Of a DNA stretch of 64,000 nt, positions 33,405 to 42,452 are shown piece by piece. Source of the stretch: DATBVX01 sp963810775 (GTDB lineage Bacteria; Pseudomonadota; Gammaproteobacteria; Steroidobacterales; Steroidobacteraceae). The notes beneath the pieces are model-generated. The model had not been told where the DNA came from. It made no database searches and was given only the letters and a program-made list of their open reading frames with translations. Each line of letters begins with the position of its first letter. Position 1 is the first letter of the stretch. The stretch is from contig CAWEOT010000025.1 of the NCBI GenBank assembly GCA_963810775.1, positions 248,001 to 312,000 of the forward strand, written 5' to 3'. The translations under genes and the position numbers were made by a program.

Positions 33405-34655
33405 ATGCGAGATGAATCGCCACGCCGTGCGCTGCGCGCACTCGGCGCGATCGTGCTTCTGCTGCTCATATCCTGCGGCGAGCGCGCGCGCGTCGAGCCC
33501 GGCACCTATCGCGCCGTGCTCACCCTGCCTGGCGGGGAATTGCCATTCGGGCTGGAGCTGCAACAAGAAGGAAGCGGGCTCGTTGCCTATCTGATCAACG
33601 GAGCGGAGCGCGTGCGCGTTCCGAGCGTCAAGACTGAAGGCCGGCACATCGAGATGGACATGCCCGGCTTCGGCAATCACCTTACCGCGAAGCTCAAGCG
33701 TGGCAGGCTCGAAGGCGAAGTTGTGCTGGTAAAACGGGGGCTGAAAGAGCAGAAGCTGCCGTTCGTCGCCGAGCGCGACGCCACGTATCGATTCTTTAAG
33801 GAGCCCGCGACCGACAATGCCGACGTCAGCGGTCGCTGGGCGGTAACGTTCCAGGACACCGACGGCAAGCAGACGCCTGCCATCGGCGAGTTCAAGCAAT
33901 CGTTCCAGGAAGTTACCGGGACCTTTCTCACGCAGACCGGCGATCACCGCTACCTCGCCGGCGAAATGCGCAACGATGAGCTGTACCTCTCCACTTTCGA
34001 CGGCGCGCACGCATACCTGTATCACGCCCAGGTCACGCCGACGGGAGAGCTGAAGGGCAAGCATTGGTCGGGCCTCAGCCCGGTCGAGGAGTGGACTGGC
34101 CGTCGCGACGAGCAAGCGAAGCTCGCCGATCCCGACGCGCTGACGACGATTCGCGATGACACCTGGAGCTTTGGTTTCACGTTTCCGGACGAAACCGGCA
34201 AGCCGGTTTCCATTGCGGATGCGCGCTTCAAGAACAAGGTGATGCTGGTGGCACTGGGCGGCAGCTGGTGCCCGAACTGCCACGACGAAGCGGCGTTTCT
34301 CGCGCCGCTCTACCGGCAGTATCGCGACAAAGGCGTGGAGATCGTCGAGCTGATGTTCGAGCACTCGGGCGATTTCGAGCCAGCCGCGAAAGCAGTGGCC
34401 GCAATGCGTGCCAAGTTCGGCATCGAATACACGACCCTGATTGCCGGGATCTCCGACAAGGATGACGCGTCGACGAAGTTACCGCAGCTCAGCGGTGTAT
34501 ATGCGTTTCCGACCACGCTATTTGTAGATCGCAAGGGTCGTGTACGACGCATTTATACCGGGTTCTCCGGGCCGGCGACCGGCGCGCATTACGAGGAACT
34601 TACCGCGAGCTTTATTGAGACCCTCGAGTCTCTGCTCGCCGAAACCCCTTCGTGA
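33405..34655 (+). CDS. TlpA-like thioredoxin-fold lipoprotein with large N-terminal domain
   Basis: This 416-residue protein has a lipobox LISC at Cys24. A ~230-residue beta-rich domain follows (repeated motifs such as GxYRAVLTLPGGELPFGLELQQ), then a TlpA/ResA-type thioredoxin domain from ~265. The redox motif WCPNC is at ~288-292, preceded by LVALGGS, with the cis-Pro in YAFPTTLFVDRKGRV. It is predicted to be anchored at the periplasmic face, reducing disulfides of exported proteins. The target is unknown. Confidence 0.88.
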   Translation: MRDESPRRALRALGAIVLLLLISCGERARVEPGTYRAVLTLPGGELPFGLELQQEGSGLVAYLINGAERVRVPSVKTEGRHIEMDMPGFGNHLTAKLKRGRLEGEVVLVKRGLKEQKLPFVAERDATYRFFKEPATDNADVSGRWAVTFQDTDGKQTPAIGEFKQSFQEVTGTFLTQTGDHRYLAGEMRNDELYLSTFDGAHAYLYHAQVTPTGELKGKHWSGLSPVEEWTGRRDEQAKLADPDALTTIRDDTWSFGFTFPDETGKPVSIADARFKNKVMLVALGGSWCPNCHDEAAFLAPLYRQYRDKGVEIVELMFEHSGDFEPAAKAVAAMRAKFGIEYTTLIAGISDKDDASTKLPQLSGVYAFPTTLFVDRKGRVRRIYTGFSGPATGAHYEELTASFIETLESLLAETPS

Positions 34656-34703
34656 TCTGCAGCTTGTGATACCGTTGCGCTCCTCAGCAGGACGGGCGCA
34701 ACC

Positions 34704-35240
34704 ATGTGGAATATCGCCGAAATTCGCAGCACTCCGAGTCTCGAGCTCTTCAGCGAGCTGGTGGAACTGCTGCAGGACGCGGTCAAGAGCGGCGCGTCGA
34801 TCGGCTTTCTCGCGCCCCTTTCCACGGCCGACGCACGCAACTACTGGCTGGCGGTTCTCGGTGAAGTGGCACGCGGCGAGCGCGTGATTCTGCTCGCGCG
34901 TGACGGCACCTCGATCATTGGCTGCGCGCAGCTGGTGCTCACGGTTCGTGCCAATGCGCGGCATCGCGCCGAAATCCAGAAACTCATCGTGCACACACAG
35001 TGGCAAGGCAAAGGGCTCGGCCGAGCACTGCTCAATGCGATCGAAACGGTGGCGAGCGGCAAGGGCAGAACGCTGCTCCTCGCCGATGCTCGCGAAGGTG
35101 GCTATGGCGAGCGGCTCTTTACGCGGCAGGGCTACACCCGTGTTGGGTGCATCCCACGCTACCAACGCGGCTCCGATGGTCATTTCGACTCGACAGTGAT
35201 CTTCTACCGCAACATCGATACCACGGCCGCGGCGATGTGA
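34704..35240 (+). CDS. GNAT-family N-acetyltransferase
   Basis: This 178-residue acetyltransferase has the acetyl-CoA loop in motif A, IQKLIVHTQWQGKGLGRALL (~92-111; R/Q-x-x-G-x-G/A pattern QGKGLG). It also has the motif B strand GYGERLFTRQGYTRVG. The acceptor may be an amino group of a small molecule or protein and cannot be inferred. The stop is one base from the yajQ start, suggesting co-transcription. Confidence 0.9.
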   Translation: MWNIAEIRSTPSLELFSELVELLQDAVKSGASIGFLAPLSTADARNYWLAVLGEVARGERVILLARDGTSIIGCAQLVLTVRANARHRAEIQKLIVHTQWQGKGLGRALLNAIETVASGKGRTLLLADAREGGYGERLFTRQGYTRVGCIPRYQRGSDGHFDSTVIFYRNIDTTAAAM

Positions 35241-35241
35241 C

Positions 35242-35724
35242 ATGCCCTCGTTCGACGTCGTCTCCCAGCTCAACGCCCACGAAGTCACCAATGCCGTGGA
35301 TCAGGCGAGCCGTGAAGTGTCGCAACGTTTCGATTTCAAAGGCACTGGAGCGCGCTTCGAGCACGAGGAATTCAAGATTACGCTGCATGCGCCAGCGGAC
35401 TTTCAGCTCAAGCAGATGCTGGAGATCTTGCGGCTGAGGATCTCGAAGCGAGGAATCGATGTCGTCTGCATGCAGGTGGGTGAGCCGCAGATCGCACTCA
35501 ATGCAGCCCGGCAGGAAGTGACTCTCAAGCATGGCATCGACGCGGATACTGGGCGCAAGCTGGCAAAGCTCCTCAAGGAGTCCGGCCTCAAGGTCCAGAC
35601 GCAGATCCAGGGCGAGCAGCTGCGCGTAACCGGAAAGAAGAAAGATGACCTGCAGGCAGCGATAGCGCTGTTGCGCAAGTCCGATGCCGGCGTGCCTCTG
35701 CAGTACGTGAATTTCCGCGACTGA
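35242..35724 (+). CDS. yajQ: YajQ family nucleotide (cyclic di-GMP)-binding protein
   Basis: This 160-residue protein matches YajQ along its length. The N-terminus MPSFDVVSQLNAHEVTNAVD starts two ferredoxin-like domains; later come RFDFKG, SKRGIDVVCMQVGEPQIA and a C-terminal RVTGKKKDDLQAAIALLR ending PLQYVNFRD. In Xanthomonas a YajQ homologue binds cyclic di-GMP and affects virulence genes. It has ten bases to the convergent ybdD gene. Confidence 0.94.
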   Translation: MPSFDVVSQLNAHEVTNAVDQASREVSQRFDFKGTGARFEHEEFKITLHAPADFQLKQMLEILRLRISKRGIDVVCMQVGEPQIALNAARQEVTLKHGIDADTGRKLAKLLKESGLKVQTQIQGEQLRVTGKKKDDLQAAIALLRKSDAGVPLQYVNFRD

Positions 35725-35734
35725 ACGTTTCGAT

Positions 35735-35932
35735 TCAGCAGCAGCGCGTCGGGCCGTCCCGATTCCAACGCCGCTCGAGCTCGCTCGCATAGAAACGTGC
35801 ACGGCTCAGCGGTCGCTGGGCGGGACGATGGGTGGCGAGATGGTCCAGATAGCGTTCGTAGCTGTTATCGCCCGTGAGCGAGCGCAGCCCCTCCCACAAC
35901 ACTGACCAGCGATTGACGCGGGTAGTGTTCAT
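35735..35932 (-). CDS. ybdD: YbdD/YjiX family small protein
   Basis: This 65-residue protein overlaps the cstA stop in ATGA (35929-35932), the usual cstA-ybdD arrangement. The conserved core is ERYLDHLATHRPAQRPLSRARFYASE. In E. coli the partner pairs BtsT-YjiX and CstA-YbdD are needed together for pyruvate uptake. The two terminal Cys residues (TRCC) are notable. Confidence 0.88.
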   Translation of the reverse strand: MNTTRVNRWSVLWEGLRSLTGDNSYERYLDHLATHRPAQRPLSRARFYASELERRWNRDGPTRCC

Positions 35933-37983
35933 GCAATTTGTGTCCGCTGATACGGGGCTTCGCGGCAGCCCTCGGCACGTCCGGTGAGATGCAAAGTGCA
36001 ACTGCGAACCATGTCGAGTACCACGATCCACACCAGCGCGAGGAAGAAGGCGGTCAGCCAGCCATCGAGTTGCTGATTGAAAATGAGCTGCGGCGCGGAG
36101 GCGGCTCGATCCGCCGGCAACAATCCGGCAGCGAGCTTGTCCGAGAGATCGCGCGCGGCGGCGAAGAATCCGAGTTTCGGATCGGCACTCAGCATCTTCT
36201 GCAGCGAAGCGGTCGTCGTGACCGTAACCAGCCAGGCAAGGGGCGCACCAGTAACCCAGGCGTAGCGAATGCGTCCGCTCTTGACGAGAATCGCCGTCAC
36301 CACCGCCAGCGCGATCGCCGCCAGCAGTTGATTCGCGATACCAAACAGCGGCCAGAGAATATTGATGCCGCCGTTCGGATCGATGACGCCAATGTAGAGA
36401 AAGTATCCCCAGCCCGCGACGGTTACCAGGCTGGACAGAACGACGGACGGATACCAGGAGGTGCGGCCGAATGGCGCGCTGATCTTGCCGAAGGCCTCCT
36501 GCACGATGAAGCGGCCCACTCGCGTGCCTGCATCGAGCACCGTCAAGATGAACACCGCTTCGAACATGATCGCGAAGTGGTACCACATTGAGAGCAGCGA
36601 TTGACCGAACGCGGAACCGAAGATGCTCGCCATCCCCACCGCCAGCGATGGTGCGCCGCCGGTGCGCGCAAAGAGCGTCTGCTCGCCCATGCTGTGGGCA
36701 AGACTGTGCATCTGTTCGGCTGTCACCGGGAATCCCCAGGTCGTGATCGTCGCTGTGGCGAGCTGCGGATCGGCGCCAACCACCCCACTGGCCACGTTGA
36801 TCGCAAAGTAGACACCAGGATCGAGCACGCAGGCCGCGATCAGCGCCAGGATGCCGACACTCGACTCGAGCGCCATCGATCCATAACCGACCAGCCGGAT
36901 GTCGGTCTCACGAGCCAGCAGTTTGGGTGTCGTCCCCGAGGAAACGAGGGAGTGGAAACCCGAAATGGCACCGCACGCGAGCGTGATGAACAGGAACGGA
37001 AACAACTTGCCGCTGAAGATCGGCCCGGTGCCGTCGATGAAGCGCGTCAGCGGCGGCATCTTGATTTCCGGCGAGATCACGCAGACGGCGAGGGCCAGCA
37101 ACAGCACGACCCCCAGCTTGACGAAGGTCGAGAGATAGTCCCGCGGTGCGAGCAGCAGCCACACCGGCAATACCGCGGCTACGAATCCATAGACCATAAC
37201 GAACCATGCGAGCGAGCGGGCGTCCATGTCGAACCAGCCGCGTAGCTCCTGGTTGGCATCGATCCAGCCGCCTGCGAATACCGCCAGCAACAACAGCAGC
37301 ACGCCCAACGCGGTGCCCTCGAGCACGCGACCCGGTCTCAATATTCGCAAGTAGATTCCCACCAGAATCGCAATGGGTATCGTCGCGAAGACCGTGAACG
37401 TCGACCATGGGCTGTGCGCCATCGCCTTGACGACGACGAGCGCCAGGACGGCGATCAGTATCGTCATGATCGTGAGCGTCGCGATCAGCGCCGCGGTACC
37501 GCCCACCGCACTCAGCTCATCGTGTGCCATCTGGCCAATTCCGCGACCATTGCGGCGCACCGAGCAGAACATGACCAGCATGTCCTGCACACAGCCGCCC
37601 AGCACCGCTCCGACCAGCAGCCACAGGGTGCCGGGCAGATAACCGAACTGCGCTGCGAGTGTCGGACCAACGAGCGGACCGGCGCCGGCGATCGCGGCGA
37701 AGTGATGACCGAACACGATCCAGCGGTTGGTCGGCATGAAATCCCGGCCGTTTTCGAGGCTTTCGGCGGGTGTGGCACGAGTCGCGTCGAGCGCGACGAC
37801 GCGCGCGGCGATCCAACCGCTGTAGAAGCGATACGCGAGCAGATAAACGCATGCGGCGGCGACTACGAGCCACGCGGCGTTAATCGCTTCGCCGCGGTTC
37901 AGCGCGATGCCCGCGAATGAGGCTGCGCCGATCAGTGCAATCAGGCCCCAAATGAGCCATTGCCGGATTCGTTTCGAGCGCAT
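35929..37983 (-). CDS. cstA: carbon starvation protein A (pyruvate/peptide transporter family)
   Basis: This 684-residue inner-membrane protein has about 16-18 hydrophobic segments. Signature stretches are PTNRWIVFGHHFAAIAGAGP (~77-96), GTLWLLVGAVLGGCVQDM, SGFHSLVSSGTTPKLLARE and DPNGGINILWPLFGIANQLL. CstA-family carriers import pyruvate, and peptides in older reports, during carbon starvation. I use ATG 37983; a GTG at 38046 would add 21 unsupported residues. The last ~45 residues are cytoplasmic. It is linked to ybdD by a four-base overlap. Confidence 0.93.
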   Translation of the reverse strand: MRSKRIRQWLIWGLIALIGAASFAGIALNRGEAINAAWLVVAAACVYLLAYRFYSGWIAARVVALDATRATPAESLENGRDFMPTNRWIVFGHHFAAIAGAGPLVGPTLAAQFGYLPGTLWLLVGAVLGGCVQDMLVMFCSVRRNGRGIGQMAHDELSAVGGTAALIATLTIMTILIAVLALVVVKAMAHSPWSTFTVFATIPIAILVGIYLRILRPGRVLEGTALGVLLLLLAVFAGGWIDANQELRGWFDMDARSLAWFVMVYGFVAAVLPVWLLLAPRDYLSTFVKLGVVLLLALAVCVISPEIKMPPLTRFIDGTGPIFSGKLFPFLFITLACGAISGFHSLVSSGTTPKLLARETDIRLVGYGSMALESSVGILALIAACVLDPGVYFAINVASGVVGADPQLATATITTWGFPVTAEQMHSLAHSMGEQTLFARTGGAPSLAVGMASIFGSAFGQSLLSMWYHFAIMFEAVFILTVLDAGTRVGRFIVQEAFGKISAPFGRTSWYPSVVLSSLVTVAGWGYFLYIGVIDPNGGINILWPLFGIANQLLAAIALAVVTAILVKSGRIRYAWVTGAPLAWLVTVTTTASLQKMLSADPKLGFFAAARDLSDKLAAGLLPADRAASAPQLIFNQQLDGWLTAFFLALVWIVVLDMVRSCTLHLTGRAEGCREAPYQRTQIA

Positions 37984-38062
37984 GAAGCGGCTGTCTCCGG
38001 AGGTTATCGAATGTTCAGAGCGCAGCCCGGGCCTGTCGGACGGCACGCGGTATCGTACACCG

Positions 38063-39364
38063 TCATCCGTCGCCGGAACTGTACTGGCGCCACTCGCGCG
38101 GCACTATGAGGCGCGCGCCACGACCGAAAGTGAAATAAGACCACGCCCATTCCAGCATCACGGAAAGGCGATTACGAAAGCCCGTGAGCGTGTAGATGTG
38201 CACGAGCAACCATAGCCACCATGCAAAGTGTCCGGCGAAATGCATGCGCCCGATCTCGCAGATCGCGCGACTACGTCCGATCGTCGCCATCTGCCCCGTG
38301 TCGTGGTAGCGAAACGGCTGGCGCTGCCGGCCGCGCAGGTCGTTGAGAATCGTACGCCCGATATATATACCCTGTTGCATCGCCACCGAGGCGACTCCCG
38401 GCAAGAGGCGGTCCTGCTTGATGTCCTGACAGCGTGCGAGATCTCCGGCTACAAACACTTCCGGGTGACCTACGAGGGCAAGATCGGGCCGGACGTGAAC
38501 GCGACCGCCACGATCGACCTCGACACCGAGTGTCGCCCCGAGGTGGCTTGCGCGCACGCCTGCCGCCCAGAGGATCGTCGCGGCACCAATCTTTTCCGCT
38601 CCCATCTCGACACCTTGTGCGCTGGCACCCGTGACCATGCACGAGAGTCTGACCTCCACACCCAATGATTCAAGATCACGTTGTGCGCGCAGTGCGAGCT
38701 GTGCGGAGAATGTCGGCAGGATTCTCGCCCCTGCCTCGATCAGCACAACGCGCGACTGGCGCGGATCGATGTGGCGAAAATCGCGTGCCAGCGTGTAGCG
38801 ACTCATCTCACCGATAGCGCCGGCCAGTTCCACCCCGGTGGGTCCGCCGCCGACGACGACGAAGGTGAGCATTCTGCGATGGCAGTCGGGATCACTCTCC
38901 CGTTCCGCAGCCTCGAATGCACTCAGGACACGCCTGCGAATTTCGGTAGCCTGCGGCAGGTTTTTCAGTCCGGGAGCATGGACCTCCCACTCTTCGTGTC
39001 CGAAATAGGTATGCGTCGATCCGCAACCGAGTACCAGATAGTCGTAGCTGAGCTCGCCGATGTCGGTTGCTACCCGGCGCAGGGCAACGTCGACCGACTG
39101 CGCTGCACCGAGCAGGACACGCACGTTTCGGCGTGAGGACAGAATGCTGCGGATTGGCGCCGCGATGTCGGCAGGACTCAGAGCCGCGGTTGCGACCTGG
39201 TATAGAAGAGGTTGAAACAGATGGTGGTTCTGCCGATCCAGAACCGTGACTTCGATACCGTTGCGATTTCCGAGCGTCTTGGCAGCGTTCAGCCCGACGA
39301 ATCCCGCTCCGATGATGAGCACCTGGGCCGGCGATCGACGCTTCGGGGATTGGACCTCAGCCAT
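38063..39364 (-). CDS. ndh: type II NADH dehydrogenase (NDH-2)
   Basis: This 433-residue flavoenzyme oxidises NADH and reduces quinone without pumping protons. It has FAD motif VLIIGAGFVGLNAAK (~15-29), the HHLFQPLLYQVATAALSP segment, NADH motif FVVVGGGPTGVELAGA (~168-183), and the C-terminal VFVAGDLARC and GVASVAMQQG. The AQ-x-G-like quinone/FAD motif appears as the VASVAMQQG stretch. A C-terminal hydrophobic helix (HFAWWLWLLVHIYTLTGF) and amphipathic tail give membrane attachment. Confidence 0.92.
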   Translation of the reverse strand: MAEVQSPKRRSPAQVLIIGAGFVGLNAAKTLGNRNGIEVTVLDRQNHHLFQPLLYQVATAALSPADIAAPIRSILSSRRNVRVLLGAAQSVDVALRRVATDIGELSYDYLVLGCGSTHTYFGHEEWEVHAPGLKNLPQATEIRRRVLSAFEAAERESDPDCHRRMLTFVVVGGGPTGVELAGAIGEMSRYTLARDFRHIDPRQSRVVLIEAGARILPTFSAQLALRAQRDLESLGVEVRLSCMVTGASAQGVEMGAEKIGAATILWAAGVRASHLGATLGVEVDRGGRVHVRPDLALVGHPEVFVAGDLARCQDIKQDRLLPGVASVAMQQGIYIGRTILNDLRGRQRQPFRYHDTGQMATIGRSRAICEIGRMHFAGHFAWWLWLLVHIYTLTGFRNRLSVMLEWAWSYFTFGRGARLIVPREWRQYSSGDG

Positions 39365-39379
39365 TCATGCGGCGGCTCA

Positions 39380-39688
39380 TCACGCACTTCTGCCGTCGTC
39401 GACCATGCCGAGCGTTCTTTCATGAGCCGTGAACTGCTCGCACCATTTGTCGAGCTTCGCGTACTCCTCGGCATTACTCTTGCGAAACGCCTCGTAGCCG
39501 GCGCGCGTCCGCCAGCTATCCAACGTGATGAAGCGATTCGGCGACTCGATGCTGCGAAACAGTTCCGTACCGATATATTCCGGGCTGCGCCGGAAGAACT
39601 CGACCCATTTGCCCGCCGGGCCGTATTCGAGCTCGAATTCCTTCAAGCGCTCGGGCGTGGCGTCGAATTCCCACACAATGCGGTACAT
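39380..39688 (-). CDS. antibiotic biosynthesis monooxygenase-like (ABM) protein
   Basis: This 102-residue protein has a single ferredoxin-like domain. YRIVWEFDATPERLKEFELEYG is the first strand-helix, and FRSIESPNRFITLDSWRTRAGYEAF is the usual ABM second half. Such proteins form dimers and may act as small cofactor-free oxygenases or simply bind ligands. ATG 39688 gives the expected domain length. The gene ends 15 bases before the ndh start on the same strand. Confidence 0.75.
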   Translation of the reverse strand: MYRIVWEFDATPERLKEFELEYGPAGKWVEFFRRSPEYIGTELFRSIESPNRFITLDSWRTRAGYEAFRKSNAEEYAKLDKWCEQFTAHERTLGMVDDGRSA

Positions 39689-39743
39689 GCTAAGGCACCG
39701 GAAAAACCGCGAGGCTACCGCTTTCGCGGGGCAGAATCGAGCC

Positions 39744-40184
39744 TCAGTGGCGTGGCGGATCCATGAGCTCGAGAAACCCGGCCGCCCATTCCATGACAGG
39801 CCGCACACGGTCCGATACGAGACGCAAAGCTGTCGCGTAGTCGACCCAGCGGTATTCGTTGTGCTCCGGGCGGCCGATCTCCGGATTCATCGGCAGGCTA
39901 ATGGATTCGGTGCTGGTTCGCGCCAGATAGTAGCGCGCGGTCTTGCCACGGCTGTAGGGCCCGGTCTCGGTGTGGATCTCGCCCCAGGCGAACGCCAGAT
40001 CTTCGAGAGTGGTCTCTTCGCGCACCTCGCGAATCGCCGCCGCCTTGGGATCCTCTCCGTTTTCGACCAAGCCCTTGGGGAAATCCCAATGATTGAAGGC
40101 GCGCAACAGCAGGAACCGCCATCCCTGCGGTGTCTGACGCACGATAACCGCGCCGGCCGAGAGGCGTTTGGGCGTGGCGCTCAT
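39744..40184 (-). CDS. NUDIX hydrolase (diadenosine tetraphosphatase type)
   Basis: This 146-residue pyrophosphohydrolase has the Nudix box at about residues 40-62: GLVENGEDPKAAAIREVREE, then TTLE. The last Gly of the consensus is Thr, as in many Ap4A hydrolases of this branch. The N-terminus SAGAVIVRQT and the FNHWDFPKG segment also fit bis(5'-nucleosyl)-tetraphosphatases. ATG 40184 is used because the upstream extension is Arg-rich and unlike the family. Confidence 0.85.
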   Translation of the reverse strand: MSATPKRLSAGAVIVRQTPQGWRFLLLRAFNHWDFPKGLVENGEDPKAAAIREVREETTLEDLAFAWGEIHTETGPYSRGKTARYYLARTSTESISLPMNPEIGRPEHNEYRWVDYATALRLVSDRVRPVMEWAAGFLELMDPPRH

Positions 40185-40257
40185 GCGCCGAGTATAGCGA
40201 AGCGCCTCGCCGCGCAAATTTTGCGTGCGATTTGCTGTCGCACTTCGGCGACGAGGA

Positions 40258-40794
40258 TCAGGCGGCGCGAGCAAACTCCAGCACGCCCGCCACTGCGTTC
40301 ACCGTCGATGCGATTCGCACGGCGCTCTGAATACTCTCGCGAGTCACTCCGTGTGCACGCAGCTTGCGCTCATGTGCGGTAATGCAGAGCCCACAGCCAT
40401 TCACCGCCGACACTGCGAGCGACAGGAGCTCGAAGTCGTCCGGCGCGATACCCGGATTTGCGATCACATTCATGCGCAATCGTGCCGGCAGGGACTGATA
40501 TTCGTCATCCTCCACCAGGTGCAAGAATCGGTAGTAGACGTTGTTCATGCCCATGATCGCGGCAGCAGCGCGGGCCGCATTGAGGTGGGCCTCGTCAAGT
40601 TGTTCGCGTGCCAGCTCTTCAATCGCGCGCGCGAATGGGACATTACGTGCGGCAATCGCGGTCGCGAGCGCGAGCGACCAGAGCTGTGCCCCTGTGAGCC
40701 CGGGAGAGCCCTGGGTGGTGAGTACGGCGCCGAGATTGAGCTTCAGGTCACGCGCGTAGTCGGGAATCGAATCCTTGATGATCTCGAGCGTCAT
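40258..40794 (-). CDS. ahpD: alkyl hydroperoxide reductase AhpD
   Basis: This 178-residue carboxymuconolactone-decarboxylase-fold protein has the redox pair Cys134-Gly-Leu-Cys137 (VNGCGLCITAHE) and the relay His141 after it. AhpD reduces AhpC, in mycobacteria through dihydrolipoamide. It lies 78 bases downstream of ahpC on the same strand, and oxyR diverges from that pair, which makes it a peroxide-defence operon. No ahpF is present nearby, so AhpD is the likely reductant here. Confidence 0.93.
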   Translation of the reverse strand: MTLEIIKDSIPDYARDLKLNLGAVLTTQGSPGLTGAQLWSLALATAIAARNVPFARAIEELAREQLDEAHLNAARAAAAIMGMNNVYYRFLHLVEDDEYQSLPARLRMNVIANPGIAPDDFELLSLAVSAVNGCGLCITAHERKLRAHGVTRESIQSAVRIASTVNAVAGVLEFARAA

Positions 40795-40872
40795 GGTGGC
40801 ACCTGCTTGGTTCGTTGGCGAGGCGATTTGCGAGAATGCAGGCCGCAGCCTCAACTGCGACCTGCCACGCGC

Positions 40873-41412
40873 TCAGGCCGCCTTCAGTGTCTCTTCGCCC
40901 TTCTTCCAGTTACACGGGCAGAGCTCGTCTGTCTGCAGACCATCCAGCACGCGCAGCACTTCCTCGGGACTGCGGCCGACATTCAGATCGGTGACGTACA
41001 CGAAGCGGATGATCCCCTGCGGGTCAACAATGTAGGTTGCACGCTGCGCCACGCCGGCCTCCGGGTCGAGAATGCCGAGGGCGCTCGAGAGTTCGCGCTT
41101 GACGTCGGCCAGCATCGGGAACGGCAGTGATCTCAGCTCTTCCTTGTCCTTGCGCCAGGCGAGGTGCACGAATTCCGAGTCGATGCTGACGCCGAGAACC
41201 TGCGCATCGCGCGCCGCAAATTCCTTGTTGAGCTTGCCGAATGCCGCTATCTCGGTCGGGCATACGAAGGTGAAGTCCTTCGGCCAGAAAAAGATGACTT
41301 TCCACTTGCCTGCGAAACTATCGTGAGCCAACGGCTTGAACGCGGTTTGCAGGTCGTTCGAGACCACGCCTGTGAGTGCGAATTCGGGAAACTTCTGTCC
41401 AATACCCAGCAT
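40873..41412 (-). CDS. ahpC: peroxiredoxin, AhpC/TSA family
   Basis: This 179-residue thiol peroxidase has peroxidatic Cys51 in PKDFTFVCPTE and C-terminal Cys165 and Cys167 in ELCPCNWKKGEE. Those are the resolving cysteines typical of AhpD-dependent AhpC proteins. The active-site Arg is likely in GVAQRATYIVD. It detoxifies hydrogen and organic peroxides in the cytosol. The 127-base gap to oxyR holds a candidate OxyR site. Confidence 0.95.
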   Translation of the reverse strand: MLGIGQKFPEFALTGVVSNDLQTAFKPLAHDSFAGKWKVIFFWPKDFTFVCPTEIAAFGKLNKEFAARDAQVLGVSIDSEFVHLAWRKDKEELRSLPFPMLADVKRELSSALGILDPEAGVAQRATYIVDPQGIIRFVYVTDLNVGRSPEEVLRVLDGLQTDELCPCNWKKGEETLKAA

Positions 41413-41494
41413 GAGTTCTGTCTCCTATATATGCCGAAGCGCAGCTCCGGCTGTGAACGGCGCGCAGGATGGCAGGCCACCGCTCGGTTGCCCA

Positions 41495-41531
41495 ATCAAT
41501 TGTTCCGATGAATTCGATAGATGGCGTATAT
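41495..41531. promoter_or_regulatory. candidate OxyR binding site
   Basis: Four tetramers with exact 7-base spacing, ATCA-N7-CGAT-N7-ATAG-N7-ATAT, match ATAG-N7-CTAT-N7-ATAG-N7-CTAT at 12 of 16 positions. The site ends eight bases before the oxyR ATG and could serve autoregulation and activation of ahpC. Confidence 0.5.
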
Positions 41532-41539
41532 TGGGACCC

Positions 41540-42439
41540 ATGAGCGATTTGAAACTCAAGGACTTGCGCTACCTCGTAGCGCTGGCGGACGAACGGCACT
41601 TCGGCCGTGCGGCCGCTCGCAGCTTCGTGAGTCAGCCGACGCTGAGTTCGCAGCTACGCAAGCTGGAGGACTACCTGGGCGTCACCCTGATCGAGCGCCA
41701 GCCGAAGCGGGTCACGCTCACCGAGGTTGGCGAACAGATCGTGGCCCGCGCCCGGCGCATGCTGCAGGAAGGCGATGCGATTACCGGCCTCGCGCATCAG
41801 AACACCGATCCGTTGTCGGGCACACTCAAAGTGGCGCTAATTCCGACCATCGGCCCGTATTTGCTGCCCCGCATTGCCACGCGCATCCGACGCGCACTAC
41901 CACGCTTGAAATTACTGCTCTATGAGCACCGCACAGCGGCGCTTCTCGAGCGCCTGCACGGCGGCGCGATCGATCTCGGCATACTCGCACTGCCAGTTGA
42001 CCAGGACGGGCTCGAGTCGCGTGAGTTGTTCAAGGAGCCATTCCGCGTCGCGCTACCCGCCGACCATCGACTGGCATCGCGCAAGACGCTGAGGCCTGCG
42101 GATCTGGATGATGAGACCCTTTTGTTGCTCGAGGACGGGCACTGCCTGCGCGACCAGGCGCTCGAAGTGTGCAGCCACACCTCGGCTCACGAGAGCGAGG
42201 ACTATCGGGCCACTAGCCTGGAAACGCTACGGCAGATGGTGGCTGCGGGACACGGTGTGACACTGCTGCCGGAGATGGCGACGCGCAGTCCTTTCGGAAA
42301 CCCGCGCACGCTCGCCGTCCGCCCGTTCACGGAGCCCTCGCCACAGCGGCGGATCGGTGCCGTATGGCGCAAGAGCAGTACGCGCATCCCCGCCATCAAG
42401 GCGGTATGCGACATCCTGATTGCCGAAGCTGCGCCGTGA
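41540..42439 (+). CDS. oxyR: hydrogen-peroxide sensor regulator OxyR
   Basis: This 299-residue LysR-type regulator has a helix-turn-helix at RHFGRAAARSFVSQPTLSSQ (~19-38). Cys202 and Cys211 in GHCLRDQALEVC match the peroxide-sensing Cys199/Cys208 pair of E. coli OxyR with the same nine-residue spacing. Disulfide formation there switches it to an activator. It diverges from ahpC-ahpD. ATG 41540 gives the normal length; longer readings enter the control region. Confidence 0.95.
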   Translation: MSDLKLKDLRYLVALADERHFGRAAARSFVSQPTLSSQLRKLEDYLGVTLIERQPKRVTLTEVGEQIVARARRMLQEGDAITGLAHQNTDPLSGTLKVALIPTIGPYLLPRIATRIRRALPRLKLLLYEHRTAALLERLHGGAIDLGILALPVDQDGLESRELFKEPFRVALPADHRLASRKTLRPADLDDETLLLLEDGHCLRDQALEVCSHTSAHESEDYRATSLETLRQMVAAGHGVTLLPEMATRSPFGNPRTLAVRPFTEPSPQRRIGAVWRKSSTRIPAIKAVCDILIAEAAP

Positions 42440-42452
42440 AGTGCACAGAGTT

